Shown in pieces: positions 10,997 to 23,890 of a DNA stretch of 64,000 bases. Each line of letters starts with the position of its first letter. The stretch's first letter is position 1. This DNA is from Capitulum mitella (taxonomy: Eukaryota; Arthropoda; Thecostraca; Pollicipedomorpha; Pollicipedidae), in NCBI GenBank assembly GCA_030062745.1, contig CP099846.1, forward strand, positions 29,781,201 through 29,845,200. The letters are read 5' to 3'. The notes under the pieces were generated by a model that saw nothing but the letters and a program-made list of their open reading frames with translations, had not been told where the DNA came from and ran no database searches. A program made the translations under genes and the position numbers.

Positions 10997-13900
10997 ATAC
11001 ATATATCGAGAAAAGCAAGGGAATGAAGGTAAAGGGGAAGGAAAAGAAGCAAAGGGAAGCAGAAAAAGACGTGGGAAAGGATGCATGAAAACAGAAGTTG
11101 GGTAATAAAATACACATGGGTCAAATGCTTTTTTGTACTTCTTGAATCCAGGCAGTGCTTGCCGTAAACTATTTGTGTCTCCAGCTACGCTGTTACTCGA
11201 CAGGCCATAGTAAAATTCACAATGCTTAATTACTTTTGTACTTTTTGACTCTCGGTTGTGCTTTAGTAGCGTAAACTATTCTCCAGCCATGTTGTTACGC
11301 CACCGATCTTCTTTAGCCTGATTCAGTGCATGGTTTAATCCTTCTGCAGTTTTCGTCTTTACCACAGATCAAATGAAGGACAGAGATCAGGCATACATGA
11401 AAGCAAATGACTATCTGCCTATCTATCTATCTGTTTGTCTGTCTATCTGGCTACCTAGTTTATCTGTATCCACCATTTGTCATGGGATGATGCATCGTAT
11501 CATTGCACTGCAGGGAGGTGTTCGTCGTTCGTTTTGAATTGTATAGGCAGAGACAGACCCGTGTGAATCGCAACAAAAACCTGGGAGCTGTTTCGTGAAA
11601 CGAAAACTGAGTAGCACTGTACCAAGGCCACGGCAACATTTTTAGCTAATACACTATATCCCTCCTAGCATGATTATCCCTCCCCTTATTTCATTTTTTC
11701 CAGTGTGAATGAAAAATTTATCTACATCTTCTATTTAAAACCAAAATACTTTCTGAAGCCGCTTTTTTAAAAAATTGAACGTGTTTTAAAAACATTAGCA
11801 CTACAAGATTACATTCATCCTAATATGGAAAAACGGTACCTAAAAAAGCTTTGAAGACAAAAGATTCAAATTACAGAAGATCTGAAGACAATGAAAAAAA
11901 AAACAAATAGAAAACACGGAGCCCTCTATTCCCAGTTTACCGACTTATGCTCCCGCTTCCCACTCCTCCTGAGATTTTCAGATCCAGTTCATGCGGTTCA
12001 TAATTGTCACAGACGAACAAATTAAAAATGTGTGGGCTTCAATGTGACTGGACAACACCTTTCCTCAGCCAGCTACACCAAATTTTCTCCTCTCATGAAA
12101 AGTCCAGAAATGCGTTATCTTTCCAAGATGAGTCGCATTGTCGCCATTTCTGAAGCAGTCTGGTAACAGTGACCTCACCTGAAAAATTTTACCCAGCACG
12201 GCTTTCATTAAGCCATCAGAAATTTGTCATTGTCACGCTAGGACATAGTTCAGCGGTGTAATTTTCCAGAATCATTTGTGGGTGCATTCGGGCGCCAGGA
12301 TTATTGTACGGGAGGGGCTTTAATAGTCCTAACCCCCTGGAAACCAAAAACTCCTCGGATTTCGGCTAATTTATTTCCTCTTACCAAAAATTCAAAATGT
12401 TTGCTTTGGGGGTAAAAAACGCAAAATATGACAAAATAAAGCCGGTTGGTGGTTCTGGGGTGCGCCTTTGCGTGCATTTCCTTCCTGCGTTCCTTTTTGT
12501 TTAGTCATGAGTAGCGGATGCCCACACATATATGTATACCTGCTTTCTTTGTATTTTCATATAGGTACGGGTCCTTTTCGTGTTGTGAAAATGCCCAGGT
12601 CTTGTTTTTCGGGCCATAAGCTGCTTTTTGGCTTGTAGGTGTACAAGTCATGTTTGAGGAAACACAAATCTGGTTTGTGGGTGCATCTACGCCCACAAAA
12701 AAATATTAAGCTGTCCTGTCCCTCTCCTAGTCCTTATCACCAGCAGTACAGTCAGTAGTAACTCACGGTAGCTAATTCAAAAGCTGGGTCACATTCAGAT
12801 GTTAGTGGACTACGTTTAAATTTTCCAACGGCTGAACAGCTGGAGCATAATCACCCTGCAAGGACTGCAGGCAATCATTTGTTATTTGCTTTGAGACTTA
12901 CCAGAATGCTTATAATGGTTTGATATAATAAAATGTACAAGTTTTTGATGACGGTCCAAAAAAATGGTACTTTTTCAAGATATTTTTTGTTGATATTGGC
13001 CACTCCTGTCAATGCTCCTGATTTTAGGAGAAAAGCACAATTCGAACAGCGCGAAAGTAGCCAGCGGAAATAATATGTGCTGAACGACCTTGTAAGCTAC
13101 TTGGCCTTTTCAACAAATGTGAGCAGCCTGTCTCTTCCGTCGAGTTCCAGGCAGTCCTGTCTTCCTCGCGCGAGGTGTTGCCTCTCGCGCCGAATGCCGG
13201 GGTCCTGTCTGCGGCCAACACAGGGGCGGCCCCGTCTCTCCCGTCGAGCGCCGGCAGATTCTACCTCTCCCGCCAGATGTCACGTTCTGCTTTCTTGGGC
13301 TTCGCGCGGACTTGCCACCAGCCCCCAGTTCTGTCTTGCGGCGACGATGTTTTGCGTCACCTGGAAGAACTGAATATGGCTTGAAAATACGAAAACAAAA
13401 CGTGGTCCGATATGGCGGTTTCCTCTTGGACGACTGTGGATGATAACAGCCGTATCCAACGTCAGTACGTCGTCGAACAAAGATATGGAAGGACTTTTGG
13501 CGGCCGTTCCCAAGATATTTTCGCCGAAGTTGATTTGGTGCCATAGATATCGGCTGGTGATGTCATATCAGACTCACCGGCTGTGACAGAGTGACAGACA
13601 GACTTTGAGGTATTCTTTTGCCGTCTGCAAGTCCATGGCACCATTGTGAACGTCCCAGTGAAGGGATGACGAACGTCGTGTACGGATAGTTTCTCGTTAG
13701 AACCTCAACTCTTACCAGCACCCTGAAACTCATCCCATCAGGTACCGGCACCACTGGATGTTCCCAAAATGTGTCTGCGCTACCTGAGACAGTTTCAGGC
13801 CTTCCTTGTCCATACATTTCTGTAGAGATAATGATAAGTTACAGGGATATTGGTACTACATTGCCCTTTTCAAAAGCTAAAACCACTCGGTACGAAATCA

Positions 13901-14797
13901 CTGTGTGATTGATTGACTAAAATGATTTCCTTTTCCAAAGCTCCTGGTGGAAGAACACGCATGAAACGTACAATTTGCCGAGTTCTGCTTCTTAGTAACA
14001 GCAAAGGACCAGTCCTGGCCACCTGCAAAACTGAAAAGAGGTACCAGGCACCGTTCGGCAGTTATCGCCAGCCGCGGAACAGCCCGACCCGGACCTGCTT
14101 AAAGCTCGCATCATCGCGCTACCTCGCTCTCATCACACCAAGTCGTGTCCTCACCGCATCAAGATCACTCATGCGACGTGTTAAGATGTGGTTAATGAGT
14201 TTTAGCCCGCTTTCGTTGTCTGCAAATCACCCATCCTCATCAAAATAAACAGCAAAGACTAAGACGTCACCTTGACATACACAAATGACCCATAATGGCA
14301 TAAATACAACATTGTTTTTATGTGGCATACACAAATATTCCATAATGGCTTAAATGTAACATTGCTTTTAAGCCACTGTAGCTCAAACTCACGCAAGAAA
14401 AACACGGGGAAGCACCGGTTTTGTACGGTTGTAGAAAACCGTCACTGCTGCGTGATCCTCCACGTGACAAGAAACTATCTCTGACTGCAAAATAAATACA
14501 AAAGTCTTGAAAAAGCAGCGTCAACATTGAGATTTTTTTCTCTGCTATATAATAAACAATTTCTTTGTCTGCTATATAACAGACGCCTGGCATCGCCATT
14601 GTGGCATCACTATGACAACCGCCAGGAAATAGAATTGGCGGGGGGGGGGGGGAAAGAGGTCTGAGTCTCTCCAGAGGCGACAGACACACGATACCGGAAA
14701 TGCCTTTGTTATGGGTGCTGCCACCGAATATGCTATGAAGCCTACGTCCCTATTTCACACAAGGAGTATATGAATAAGCAGGCATTAATTTTATCTC
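10993..14797. other. Anonymous DNA, no gene recognised
   Basis: Contains a small ATCT microsatellite near 11421-11450, a CpG-rich patch at about 13130-13330, and a minus-strand ORF at 13563-13817 with a donor-like GTAAGAG inside it. A 13-base G run is at 14640-14652. Nothing is convincing as a gene. Confidence 0.3.
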
Positions 14798-14798
14798 C

Positions 14799-14851
14799 CA
14801 CACACACGCACGCACGCGCGCGCACACACACACATACACACATGTGCATGT
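14799..14851. repeat. Alternating CA/CG purine-pyrimidine tract
   Basis: About 53 bases of strict alternation, with a central CGCGCGCG core flanked by CA repeats. This is the classic composition for Z-DNA formation. Confidence 0.85.
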
Positions 14852-16640
14852 ATCTCTACCGTTTGCTATTTCTATATCATCGTCACTTTACGCATAGTTC
14901 CACAAATCCCTTCACGTCATACGGGATTCGTTTCGTACCTTTGAGCGTTATTTCAAGCCGTGATATTGCTATGGCTGTGCTACCAGAAATCTGTAGTGGT
15001 GCTTATGACTGTTCCTGGATCTGGGCCCTCGTCAGATCAGGGACGTCCCCGCGACATTTTCATCATGAATCCGTAAGCAGATTTCGATGGGTGTTTCCAG
15101 CTTTCCAGCTCCGTTTCTGTCTCCACAACGATTTCCCTTTTTCCCGTGTCCCAGTTTGACAAGGCGTTTGCAACATTACATCCAAATGGCAACAAAGAGC
15201 GTCGTTTACGAGCACGTTCATTCTCCGCACTTTTGACAGAGCTTTCTGTTGTTGACTGTTGACCGTTACAGCTGTAAGTTTCGTAACTGCGACCAAATAG
15301 GAAAGACGAAACGTACCCTTCAGGAAAACATAAAAAGGAGAATGTGCATGATAAAGCATGCAGTTACGAATCGGTTAAGCCTAAATAAGGATTAACCTAT
15401 TAAAATATGCACTGTGAAGTTAAAAAAGTTAAGTTAAAAACTCCTTGCATTCATGTCTGATGTCTGTACGTATTTAATGGGTCTGTCCTCAATTTACGTT
15501 GAAAATAAATGTTTTTTTTTCACCACTCTCCATTTTGTCATTGCTTGTTTTCTACCAACCAATGATGTGAATTACCCATTACGCCATTGCGAATACAGCA
15601 GTGAACGAAGGAATTCGGTAAATCTTTCAGCAATGAATGCTGTAAAATGTGTAATGGGAATGAAGCTATAAACAATGAGAATGTCAGGAACCAACGAAAG
15701 CTAACTTATTTCCTAGATTTTTTTTTAGATTTCTTCTTCGTTTTCATGGTGAAGTCCAAATGACTGTCTAAACAAGAATGTGTGCAATATTCTAGCCTGG
15801 ATGAAGACAGCAGAATGATTCAGAATCTTAAACGTCCTTGCTTGATTACTCCCTACCTTGCGGGGTTTATCCGTGCCATAAAATATATGTCCGGATCGTT
15901 TTTTGTAGCCCGTTATCCTGGATTCCTCACAAGTGACATCCGGATGGCCCGCTCTATCAATGACGTCATCGACTGGCAGCGGTACTTTCCGACGGCGTTT
16001 CCGACGTAGTTTGTGGTGATAGCCCGTCCGCAGGTTTTGCTGCGACCAACATACTCGAGGTGCTAATTAGGCCCTATGTTGGGGCTGGCGTTTGCCCAAG
16101 CTCCCTTATCTAGAAGACAACACGAGGTGTCTGGCTATGTAAAGATTGATCACTTTCCACGCTAATATGATCCCTGCGGTACAGGCCGAGCTGTGCGGGG
16201 ACTGCGTTGCACCGACGCAGAGTTTGCTAGTATATCACTCAAGTGGTGCGGGTGGACAGCTGTTTTTGTACATGTGGAATGGATTCATTGTCGATCATCG
16301 ATGCAAAGAAACTGGTGATCAGTGAGGCCTGAAATCGTTTTAGGTTCCCCTGAAGTTATTACGATTATTTACTTTATCTCTGCCACGTTTGAGGCAAATA
16401 TGGTAGAGCAGTTTCCAGATCACATGGCTGAACAGTCTATAATTACAGAGTTACTAGAGATTGGCTGACATGAAAGCATTTACGATAAAACGCTTGAAAT
16501 AAATTACTGAAACTGAATGAAACTGTTTTTTCTTTGTTTTGAAACAATCCCGCACTCACTATGAATGTAAAAAAACTAACGAAATTCCTGAATATCGCAA
16601 CAAAAACATCTGCAGTAATATCTTGTTGCCAATATTATTC
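14852..16640. other. Anonymous DNA, no gene recognised
   Basis: Only short ORFs without family resemblance. I see no repeat termini. Confidence 0.35.
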
Positions 16641-17915
16641 AAAACGGAAGGAGCTGGAAGCGTGCTTTGCACGCTTTTAGCGAGTGAAATTTCATTCATG
16701 GCGGTCTCTCGGGAATGTTCAGATCGAGGTGTTTGTCATCCATTCATTCAGTCAGTCAGTAAGCCTAGTCAGTCAGTCAGTCAGTCGGTCAGTCAGTCAG
16801 TGTGCCCAAGCTTCCGAACGTCTAACATCCGAACGAGCCAACCGATCGTGACACAAGCGGCACCGTCGGGTGCTCCTTCTCAGCTGACAGATTACGGTGT
16901 AGGTTTCGAAACGATTCATGGCGTGTGGCACATGCCACGCGGTGCGAGCCGTACCTCTACCGAATCCAGTTAGTCACGAATACAGATCAAACGGCGTGTG
17001 TTATTGACTCAAGACTTGGTGACAGCATGGGCTCCCACTCCACCCCACAACGCTCCACTCGCTTTTGTGTTCGGCGCCCACGTGTTATCCACGTGGCGGT
17101 CCACAGACATGTGTTTCGATTTGCATTCAGGGACCTCTCAGTGTCAGAAGCAAAGACCTAGGCGGTTAAAATTTGATGAGTAAATAGACCAGAACTAGGG
17201 CTGTTCAACGACACCCCACATGATGGGCATGGTGCAAAGGGTCCCATGTAGCGCACGTGCGCCGTTTTTTAACTCCGTGTTTCTTATGGGCCAACGGCCG
17301 AGACACAAACGGCGCAGTCCGGCGCGGTGATGTGTTCGAGAGGCGGACGGGCACCTGGGCGATTAATTTCGATGGATTCAGGCCGAAACAGGGGTGCAGC
17401 TTGCACGTAAAGCTCAAGGTGCCTGAGCGATTAACACCCTTCTTCCACTGTCGCAAACTACTACCGCTGGGATGCTGAAAATTGGCGAGCAGGGGCACGT
17501 GATACGTGGCGGTCGATAGATGTGGCTGCTTGCACATTAAAAAGGTCCAGCCTGGTGTGTGCGGAACGCACGTGCTGAGGCGTATCCCTTTGCCATTCAG
17601 GCATTTGGCTTGGAAACCGCTGGTTCTGGAGGTTTCAGGTTTTTTGGTGGGCTGCAGAGCCACAAACGCCATCCAGGACAAGGAAGATTTAGGGTATCAG
17701 GGGCCACATACCATCCATGTGAGTGCAGCTTGTTGGACTTGGGACCCTCTGTTCGCGTGAAGTGCGTGATACCTACCTTAGTACCTTTATTTAGATAAAT
17801 GTACTAAACGGGTGCACAAGTCTGCGTGAGATACAAAACATCGATTTGGGCTCCAAACCAATTGTATAAGACGTTGGTTTGCCTCTAGTATTAAGTCAAA
17901 TGAAAATTGAAAGCA
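16641..17915. repeat. Dispersed 1.26-kb repeat, copy A
   Basis: It aligns along its length with 39618-40870 and 40877-42180. Shared landmarks include GCGTGCTTTGCACGCTTT near the start, a GATCG(A)NCTGTTTGT block, CAAACGGCG(T/G)GTG, GATGGGCA..GTGCAAAGG and CGCACGTGCTGAGG near the end. This copy has a (TCAG)n expansion inside (16748-16801). Minus-strand ORFs of up to 158 codons occur but break in the other copies. The class is unknown. Confidence 0.7.
16748..16801. repeat. (TCAG)n microsatellite
   Basis: Tetranucleotide repeat with one interruption (TAAGCCTAG), inside repeat copy A. The other two copies lack it. Confidence 0.9.
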
Positions 17916-20639
17916 GATATTAAACTGAATATGTTCGTGGGGCGATAAAAACTGTGCGCAGACATCAGTGCACATGCCACTAAACAACAGCCGCCTCCTA
18001 CTATCTTTGCATTTTTATCAACGTTTAGATGCGTTGATGCGGAGGCGTATGGACCGGGTCCATGACCCCCTTTTTTCTGAAGCTGAATATTAGATCTGCG
18101 GGAAAAATCCTTCTTAACTTCTTTTGAATTCTAAGTACACTACCATGTGTTTGGCCTTTCCATTTCCTTGATTTGTCTGTACGCATTCTTGGAGGTATGT
18201 AAATTTTGCTTGCACTAATAATGTTAACGTTAATATTAATGTTAATAGTAGCAGTAGTAGTAGTAGTAGTCGTAGGAGGAGGAGGAGGAGGAGCAACTGT
18301 TACTGCAGCAGCAACAGCAGTAACAGTACCAACAGCAGGAGTATTGTTGTTGTTGTCGCATTATTGTTGTTCCCTAATTTTCTATGTTGTCAGTTTCCTA
18401 ATCCTGTATTACATAAATAATCATGTCGATCTTTCACCAGTTATCCTTATTTTTTTATAATAGACCTCATTTTTTGGTTGCATTTCCGTAAAGGCAACGG
18501 AAACCATTCCATATCCCTACCAGCGGCTATCACTGACCTGAAAGCCATTTGCAGACTTCAAGTTGGCGAAATAATCGGTGTGTTCGTCTACATTTGGACT
18601 ACATTTCCCCGCGCATCAGTTCGGAGCCGTCTCGTCAGGAAACCGACTGGTGCCTGGACTCGGTGGTCGGACCCTTTGGTCTGAGACCCGCTGTGATGGC
18701 GGACGCGTCGGCCCGAGGCCGATCCGCCCGGCCGCCCAGCGCCATACCGCCAGCGGTGAATTCTGATGCCTCGGATCCGATGGGCACCGATGGAAATTGC
18801 TCATTGATATTCGGGTCGGCGTTTGCGCCTGTTCGCTGTTTTACCAGCGACATCACGACCCAGCCAGAATGTTGCATTTTCTGGCATACAGTGGGAGGTG
18901 TCGTGACTTTTCCGTCGATGCGAATACCCATGCATCCCGCCATGGGTGGAAATCATCTGGAGATGGGTTTCCATTCCCGCCAGATGCATATGAAACGAGG
19001 CACGGGCCTGCGCGTAGCTGAGGGCGTCATCTGGCTTGCGATCCACATTCTCGTTCCGTCCGTGCAATGAATAGTTCTTTCGCAACGCCGGCATATGCTG
19101 ATGCCAGCGATTTCAAAACGCATCATATTCAGGTTTGGCTTCAGTTCAGAAGTGATATCCCCCTTAAAAAGCCAGACAAGTTCCGATACGAGTTACAACA
19201 GCTGGCCGATACATGAACCGAAAAGTGCTCCACACCCGACAGTTACTGGAGACGTCGGTCGGGGCTATCGTCGCCATTTCCCGGCCCTTGGACTTCGCAC
19301 CGCCGAGCACTGCATATACCAGGGCTACTTAATCCTGAACTGTAACCCAGATACTGTGGCAGCAATAACGCAGTTACCACGGGTGGCGTCACCGTGGTAT
19401 ACGAAGGTCACCAGCGCCCCAGTCATTTGATTGTGGGGTGTTGCCTACACCCAGGACCCCACATTAATCGTTACTGGCAAGGTGGAATATTACGGTGAAG
19501 CATACGAGTGGTTGTTAGATTCTTAGGATGAGAAGAAAATTTGTTTCTTCTTTACATATGGAAGCATTTCGAAAGCTTAGCCATTTTAACGGAACAGGCT
19601 GGTACGTTACAATTATCAGCCGACTTTAATAATGACACTGGAATCGGTGCACATTGTAGCGAAATTTTATGACGTCATTTTGCCGGTGAAATTTAACTTG
19701 GGATATACTGTGACAAAGTTCGCTTTCATGACTGAGATCCATGAAATCTAGCTGTTGCTCGGAGGAAGCGGCAAATTCCAAAATTCGCGAGAACATGTAA
19801 TGGAGAGCTAAACTGACAGTTTGTTTTCTGGGTAAAACGGTAGTGGAGAGCTAAGAATGCGGTTTGTTATCTTGTGTAAAACGCAAAATATTTGATAGGG
19901 TGATCATCAATCTTACCATTACTTCGGCCAGATAAGCGGCAAGTTCTTTTATTGCAGAGATAAAGTCGTAAAATGAAGTGGTCCAAATCCGAGGAGAAAT
20001 CCAGTTCTGAGGAAGGGGGGGGGGGTTCTTTCAAAAACTTATCATCTGGGCCGCACCCCTGGAAGTATCCCACAGTGAAAAATTGGTACACCGCCGCTGG
20101 GGATTACCTAAACGTTTAGATGTCTTGACTTGGTACATCCGGAACAACGACAGCCAGGCATCGTGCTCAGGCATTGCTGAAAGTCTGAGACCATGGGCGT
20201 GGTTTTTGGAAAATGATTGTAGGTGCTTGAAACGTTTATAGGGACATCCAGACATAGCGCATCGGGAGAGAGTGGGCTTGTGACAGGCGTTTAGGTGTAA
20301 AGTTCAGAGAAATGAATTTAAAGATGTATTACGGAATGTAAATTACAGGAGAATATGTTACGTAAATCATGGGTTGCTTTATGACAGCGACATCCTTAAA
20401 GGGAATATATCTATTTTTCCGGTATCTCAAAAAAACACTCTGGGGAATATTTAAGATTTGTTATGAAGTATTATGTCAATGAAAAATGCATTTCGGTTAT
20501 CTTAGAACAATATTTCGCGCATTTAAGCTATTTTAGTTATCGACAGTGCTATCGGTACCCGAAATGCAAGAACACAATACTAGAGGAAGGAACCCATCAG
20601 CGGGCGGAAAATCGTAGGTAAACCTTAGACCATGCTTAC
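17916..20639. other. Anonymous DNA with trinucleotide-repeat cluster
   Basis: A cluster of (GTA)n, (GGA)n, (CAG)n-like and (TTG)n tracts lies at 18245-18358. A CpG-rich patch spans 18590-18800, with an open frame to 19070 (173 codons) that I do not recognise. A G run near 20017 belongs to a dispersed-repeat margin. Confidence 0.35.
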
Positions 20640-20761
20640 TAGAGCTGAGGATGCGTATGGATTTTGGATTCGAACACCCGTATGGGTACATTCGATTACT
20701 CTGATCAAATATTCGAGTCCTTTGAAGTTAGCCTCATTTCGTCCCAAAAGGTACGATCGGA

Positions 20762-21110
20762 ACAATAAGTAAGAATCAGACCGATTCACAATGGCGTTAA
20801 CAAATTTACAAGCTAACTTTAAAACAGCGGCCAGCGCCGGGCACCGGGCGGACGGTTGCCGGGCTCTGCAGGGGCGTGGGAGATGCATGACGTCAATGAC
20901 ATGTCATGACGCCATGACATGTCGCTGACATCATGCATGTCCCACGCCCCTGCAGCGCCCGGCAACCGTTATCACGACAGTGTCGCTGACACTGCCGTTA
21001 TGTCAGTGTCATGACATCATGATATGTCGCTGACGTCATGTCAGTGCCATGACGTCAGTGGCATGACACTGACATGACAGTGTTACGTCAGTCTGATTCT
21101 TACTTATTGC
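20762..21110. mobile_element. Foldback element with 19-bp TIRs and 116-bp palindrome
   Basis: Perfect inverted ends, CAATAAGTAAGAATCAGAC (about 20762-20780) and its complement (about 21091-21109), enclose a 58-bp-arm palindrome at 20853-20968 with only six mismatches, and a further inverted repeat (TGTCAGTGTCATG at 21001-21013 with 21062-21074). TGACGTCA and CATGACA words recur throughout. No coding capacity. It looks like a MITE or foldback insertion inside the hAT element. Confidence 0.7.
20853..20968. repeat. Near-perfect 116-bp palindrome
   Basis: The left arm begins CGGTTGCCGGGC, and the right arm ends with its complement GCCCGGCAACCG. By hand pairing I find six mismatches in 58 pairs and no spacer. 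Confidence 0.9.
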
Positions 21111-21131
21111 TAGAATCAATACGTAATTCCT

Positions 21132-21360
21132 GACCTGATATCATGATATAATATGATATATCATGATATCAGGTCTATGTTATCATGACATATCATAAAC
21201 CTGATATATCATGATTATGATATATCATGTATGATATATATGATATATATGTATCATATATAGTGATATAGTGATATATAGTGATATATAGTGACAAGAT
21301 ATATGATATATATGAATAGGTTTCGTATATCCTGATATATCATAACCAGAATATATGAAA
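21132..21360. repeat. ATATCATGATAT palindromic array
   Basis: A perfect 18-bp inverted repeat (21132-21149 with 21158-21175; arms GACCTGATATCATGATAT) is followed by a run of TGATATATCA-like units, themselves self-complementary, to about 21360. Composition switches abruptly from the GC-containing palindromes on either side. Confidence 0.85.
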
Positions 21361-21387
21361 CGATTCCTGATTCATATATCGGTTCCG

Positions 21388-21460
21388 CGTATACCGATAG
21401 GCGGGCATGCCTATCGGCATACGCCCTCTGATAGGCATGCCCGCCTGCCTATCAGAGGGC
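21388..21460. repeat. Two adjacent GC-rich hairpins with alternative pairing
   Basis: Hairpin 1 pairs CGTATACCGATAGG (21388-21401) with 21410-21423, one mismatch. Hairpin 2 pairs GCCCTCTGATAGGC (21423-21436) perfectly with 21447-21460. In addition, 21399-21415 is a perfect complement of 21430-21446, giving a mutually exclusive long stem. Confidence 0.88.
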
Positions 21461-22012
21461 GCTCTGATAGGCAGTTAGAGGAGCAGACCGTCAAGCCGGT
21501 ACGATGGTGGTGCTTCGGACCGGTCATATTGGAATGAAGGACTGAAATGAAATCAGTTAGACCGTGGTAGGTGGCAAGGGTTCATCCCGGCCATGCATCT
21601 GACAGGAATCGTTCTTCCTGCTCCCCGTCACCTCAGGCATAGGCAGTATAAGGACAGGAACTAGATAGTTTGGAATTCTGTATTCCCTGTAGCCAGTGTA
21701 ATAAGTCATTCGCAGCATCGATGTCAGAATGCGATTTTTGTGAGACGTCTAGGCGCACGGTCCATTGTTCTGTTTGAAGGCAACAAGTAAACATATTCAA
21801 AATCATCCTAGATGTAGCAAATAACCAAATCTTCGTCAAGAATATTCCAAAATCCGTTGCTAACTCTTGCATTGTGAGAGCCAGTTGTGATGCTGCAGGT
21901 CCAGTTTCGATTTCGGGCCGCTGAGGTGCTGTGGCTCGATTGAGGCGTAACAAACAGCACAAGGAGAACGATGATGTATTAACATATTACTTGGCTAGAC
22001 TCACACAGTACC

Positions 22013-23890
22013 CTACACTTTGTCGGGAAGGAAGAGGATCGTACTGAATCGGTCTTTTCCCGGGATCAGCCAACGGCTGTTGAGTACCAAGCCAGCCCGC
22101 GAAAACACGTACTCTGCAGGCGTGCTGCAAGCTAGAGCCGCCAAGATTTCTTTGCCAGCGTCGCCAGCGTTCCAAAGCTGGGCTGATTTGTCTTCCACCA
22201 CTGCATGGGAGATGCGTCTTTCCGAAACTTTTCTTGCTGGAACTTAAATATTTCCGTTTCAAGTGACCCACTGCCATCGCCCTCTGAAGTAAAGGAAAGA
22301 TTCCATCACAAGACGCCTCCTTTTCACTGTCTTTTCCGCAGATTGCGTGCCTGCAACTACCGTGACGGCTGCGGTGGAAGATGTCCTCTCAGTTTCATTC
22401 TTTAGACTCTCGAACACCCGTTCTTTTTCTTCTCTTTTTAGTGCATGTGACCCTGAAGTATCTTTGGTCCAACATGGTTGCTCTGGCCAGAATATCTCTG
22501 TTTAGATTCGGAGCAGTGTGGCGCCTGAAGTCGTCCAACATGGCGCTGTTGATGACCACTATGTAGTTAGGATCATCTTCTTTCACTTCCATGTGCTTTT
22601 CAAGCTGTTTGACCATTGGCAGGACAACTGATGCAGTTTAATGCTTCTCTCCTCCCAGCAGGGCCGTGGACTTCTCGAATGGTTCTAGAAAAGTTCTGAA
22701 AAGTTTGTCAATTTGTTCGGCTTCTTTTTCGCTAGTCACCTGTGACGGCTCTCCAAACTCACACAAGCAGTTGTTAACGCATTGCACGCTCATATTCACG
22801 TTCACGTTCACGTTCGTGCCTTGGATCGTCCAGGTCACTTGCTTTGTCTGCAGAGACCTGCTCAATTTTGTCGGTTCTAATTATGGATTTAACCAATGTA
22901 GGGTTACTGTCCCACCGCGTTAGTACTTCTTTTTCATTCCTTTTTCCATGTTTAGGGCTACGTTTTTTGGCTGCTTTCCATCCCATACTCCATTTTATGG
23001 CCTTTTGCGACTTCCCAGCCATTTTTCATCTTATCAATCATGATGCATATAGGCAGGTCTCAGTTTTAGTCCATGACTGACCGCTGACTGAATCAGGCGA
23101 GCCATGCATCCGTTCATCTCTGGACTCGGGTACGCTGCTTCCATTTTGTTCTCGTTGCCCGTCACGTAAGCAAACACTATGTCCTTCACTTTGAATTCGT
23201 CTTTCACTTTTCTTGTCCCAGCCTTATAGTTTTCTGCTGTATGTGATTCTCTCATTTCTTTCACGCCGAGACTTGAGGACTTGAGCTCCCAGTCCTCGCC
23301 AACGTAGTGAACATTAATATTCATGAAGCTTGCAGCGCTGCTGTTGCACCATCAGTCAGTTCTTGCCTGCCATCGTCTCAACATTTTTCAGGTCAGTCTT
23401 CAGGAACTCAGCCTCTGTTTCATGCAGCTCGTCAATGTAGCTGGCTACCGTTATGCGATGAGAAATTTCGTACCCGGGACAAACAAATGAACAAAAATAA
23501 CGGAAGCCGTCGTCCTCAACAACGTATATGGGCCGGCTGTTTCGACGGATCCACCTCGCGATTGCGCCAGTAGCACCATTGCATTTCCCAGAATTTCTTT
23601 CCCATTTCTTTGGATGGTTTTTGCCGGATGCCGAGTGTTGCGACAAAAAACCTGGGAGCTTGGTTTGTTTCTGCTTTTCTTTACGCATATGCTTTAGCTC
23701 TGGACATTTTATTACCTGATAAGCCAAGTTCGTTGTTTGTCCCTAGCTGAGCACCTCTTCATATATTTTGCATGTCACTTTCGTTCTGTATACAACGCCT
23801 AATTCAGGAACAACAAAACCGACATGCTCCCAAACCCAACTCCTGCCGGTGTTTTTGGAAAGGCCAGCATATGTTGTTTCTTTTTCCATT
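22013..23890 (-). pseudogene. hAT-family transposase pseudogene with BED finger
   Basis: On the minus strand, successive fragments in several frames follow the ZBED-like transposase order. A BED-finger remnant at about 23870-23700 (WEHVGF, then VTCKIYEE, then GQTTNLAYQ) has lost part of its zinc ligands. The region with WIRRNSRPIYVVEDDGF (within 23356-23727) follows. Next is HYVGEDWELKSS with ESHTAEN (23034-23324), then LDQRYF (22395-22616). The C-terminal hAT dimerisation motif STPAEYVFSRAG is at 22013-22201. Frameshifts and stops between the pieces show it cannot make an active enzyme. Confidence 0.8.

Noticed and set aside
8016-11124. ORFs rich in Ile-Tyr repeats at (AT)n tracts
   Set aside because: Translation of AT microsatellites on both strands; no protein family.
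18549-19070. 173-codon ORF that might be a real gene
   Set aside because: It overlaps ORFs of similar quality on the other strand in a CpG-rich patch, with no recognisable domain.
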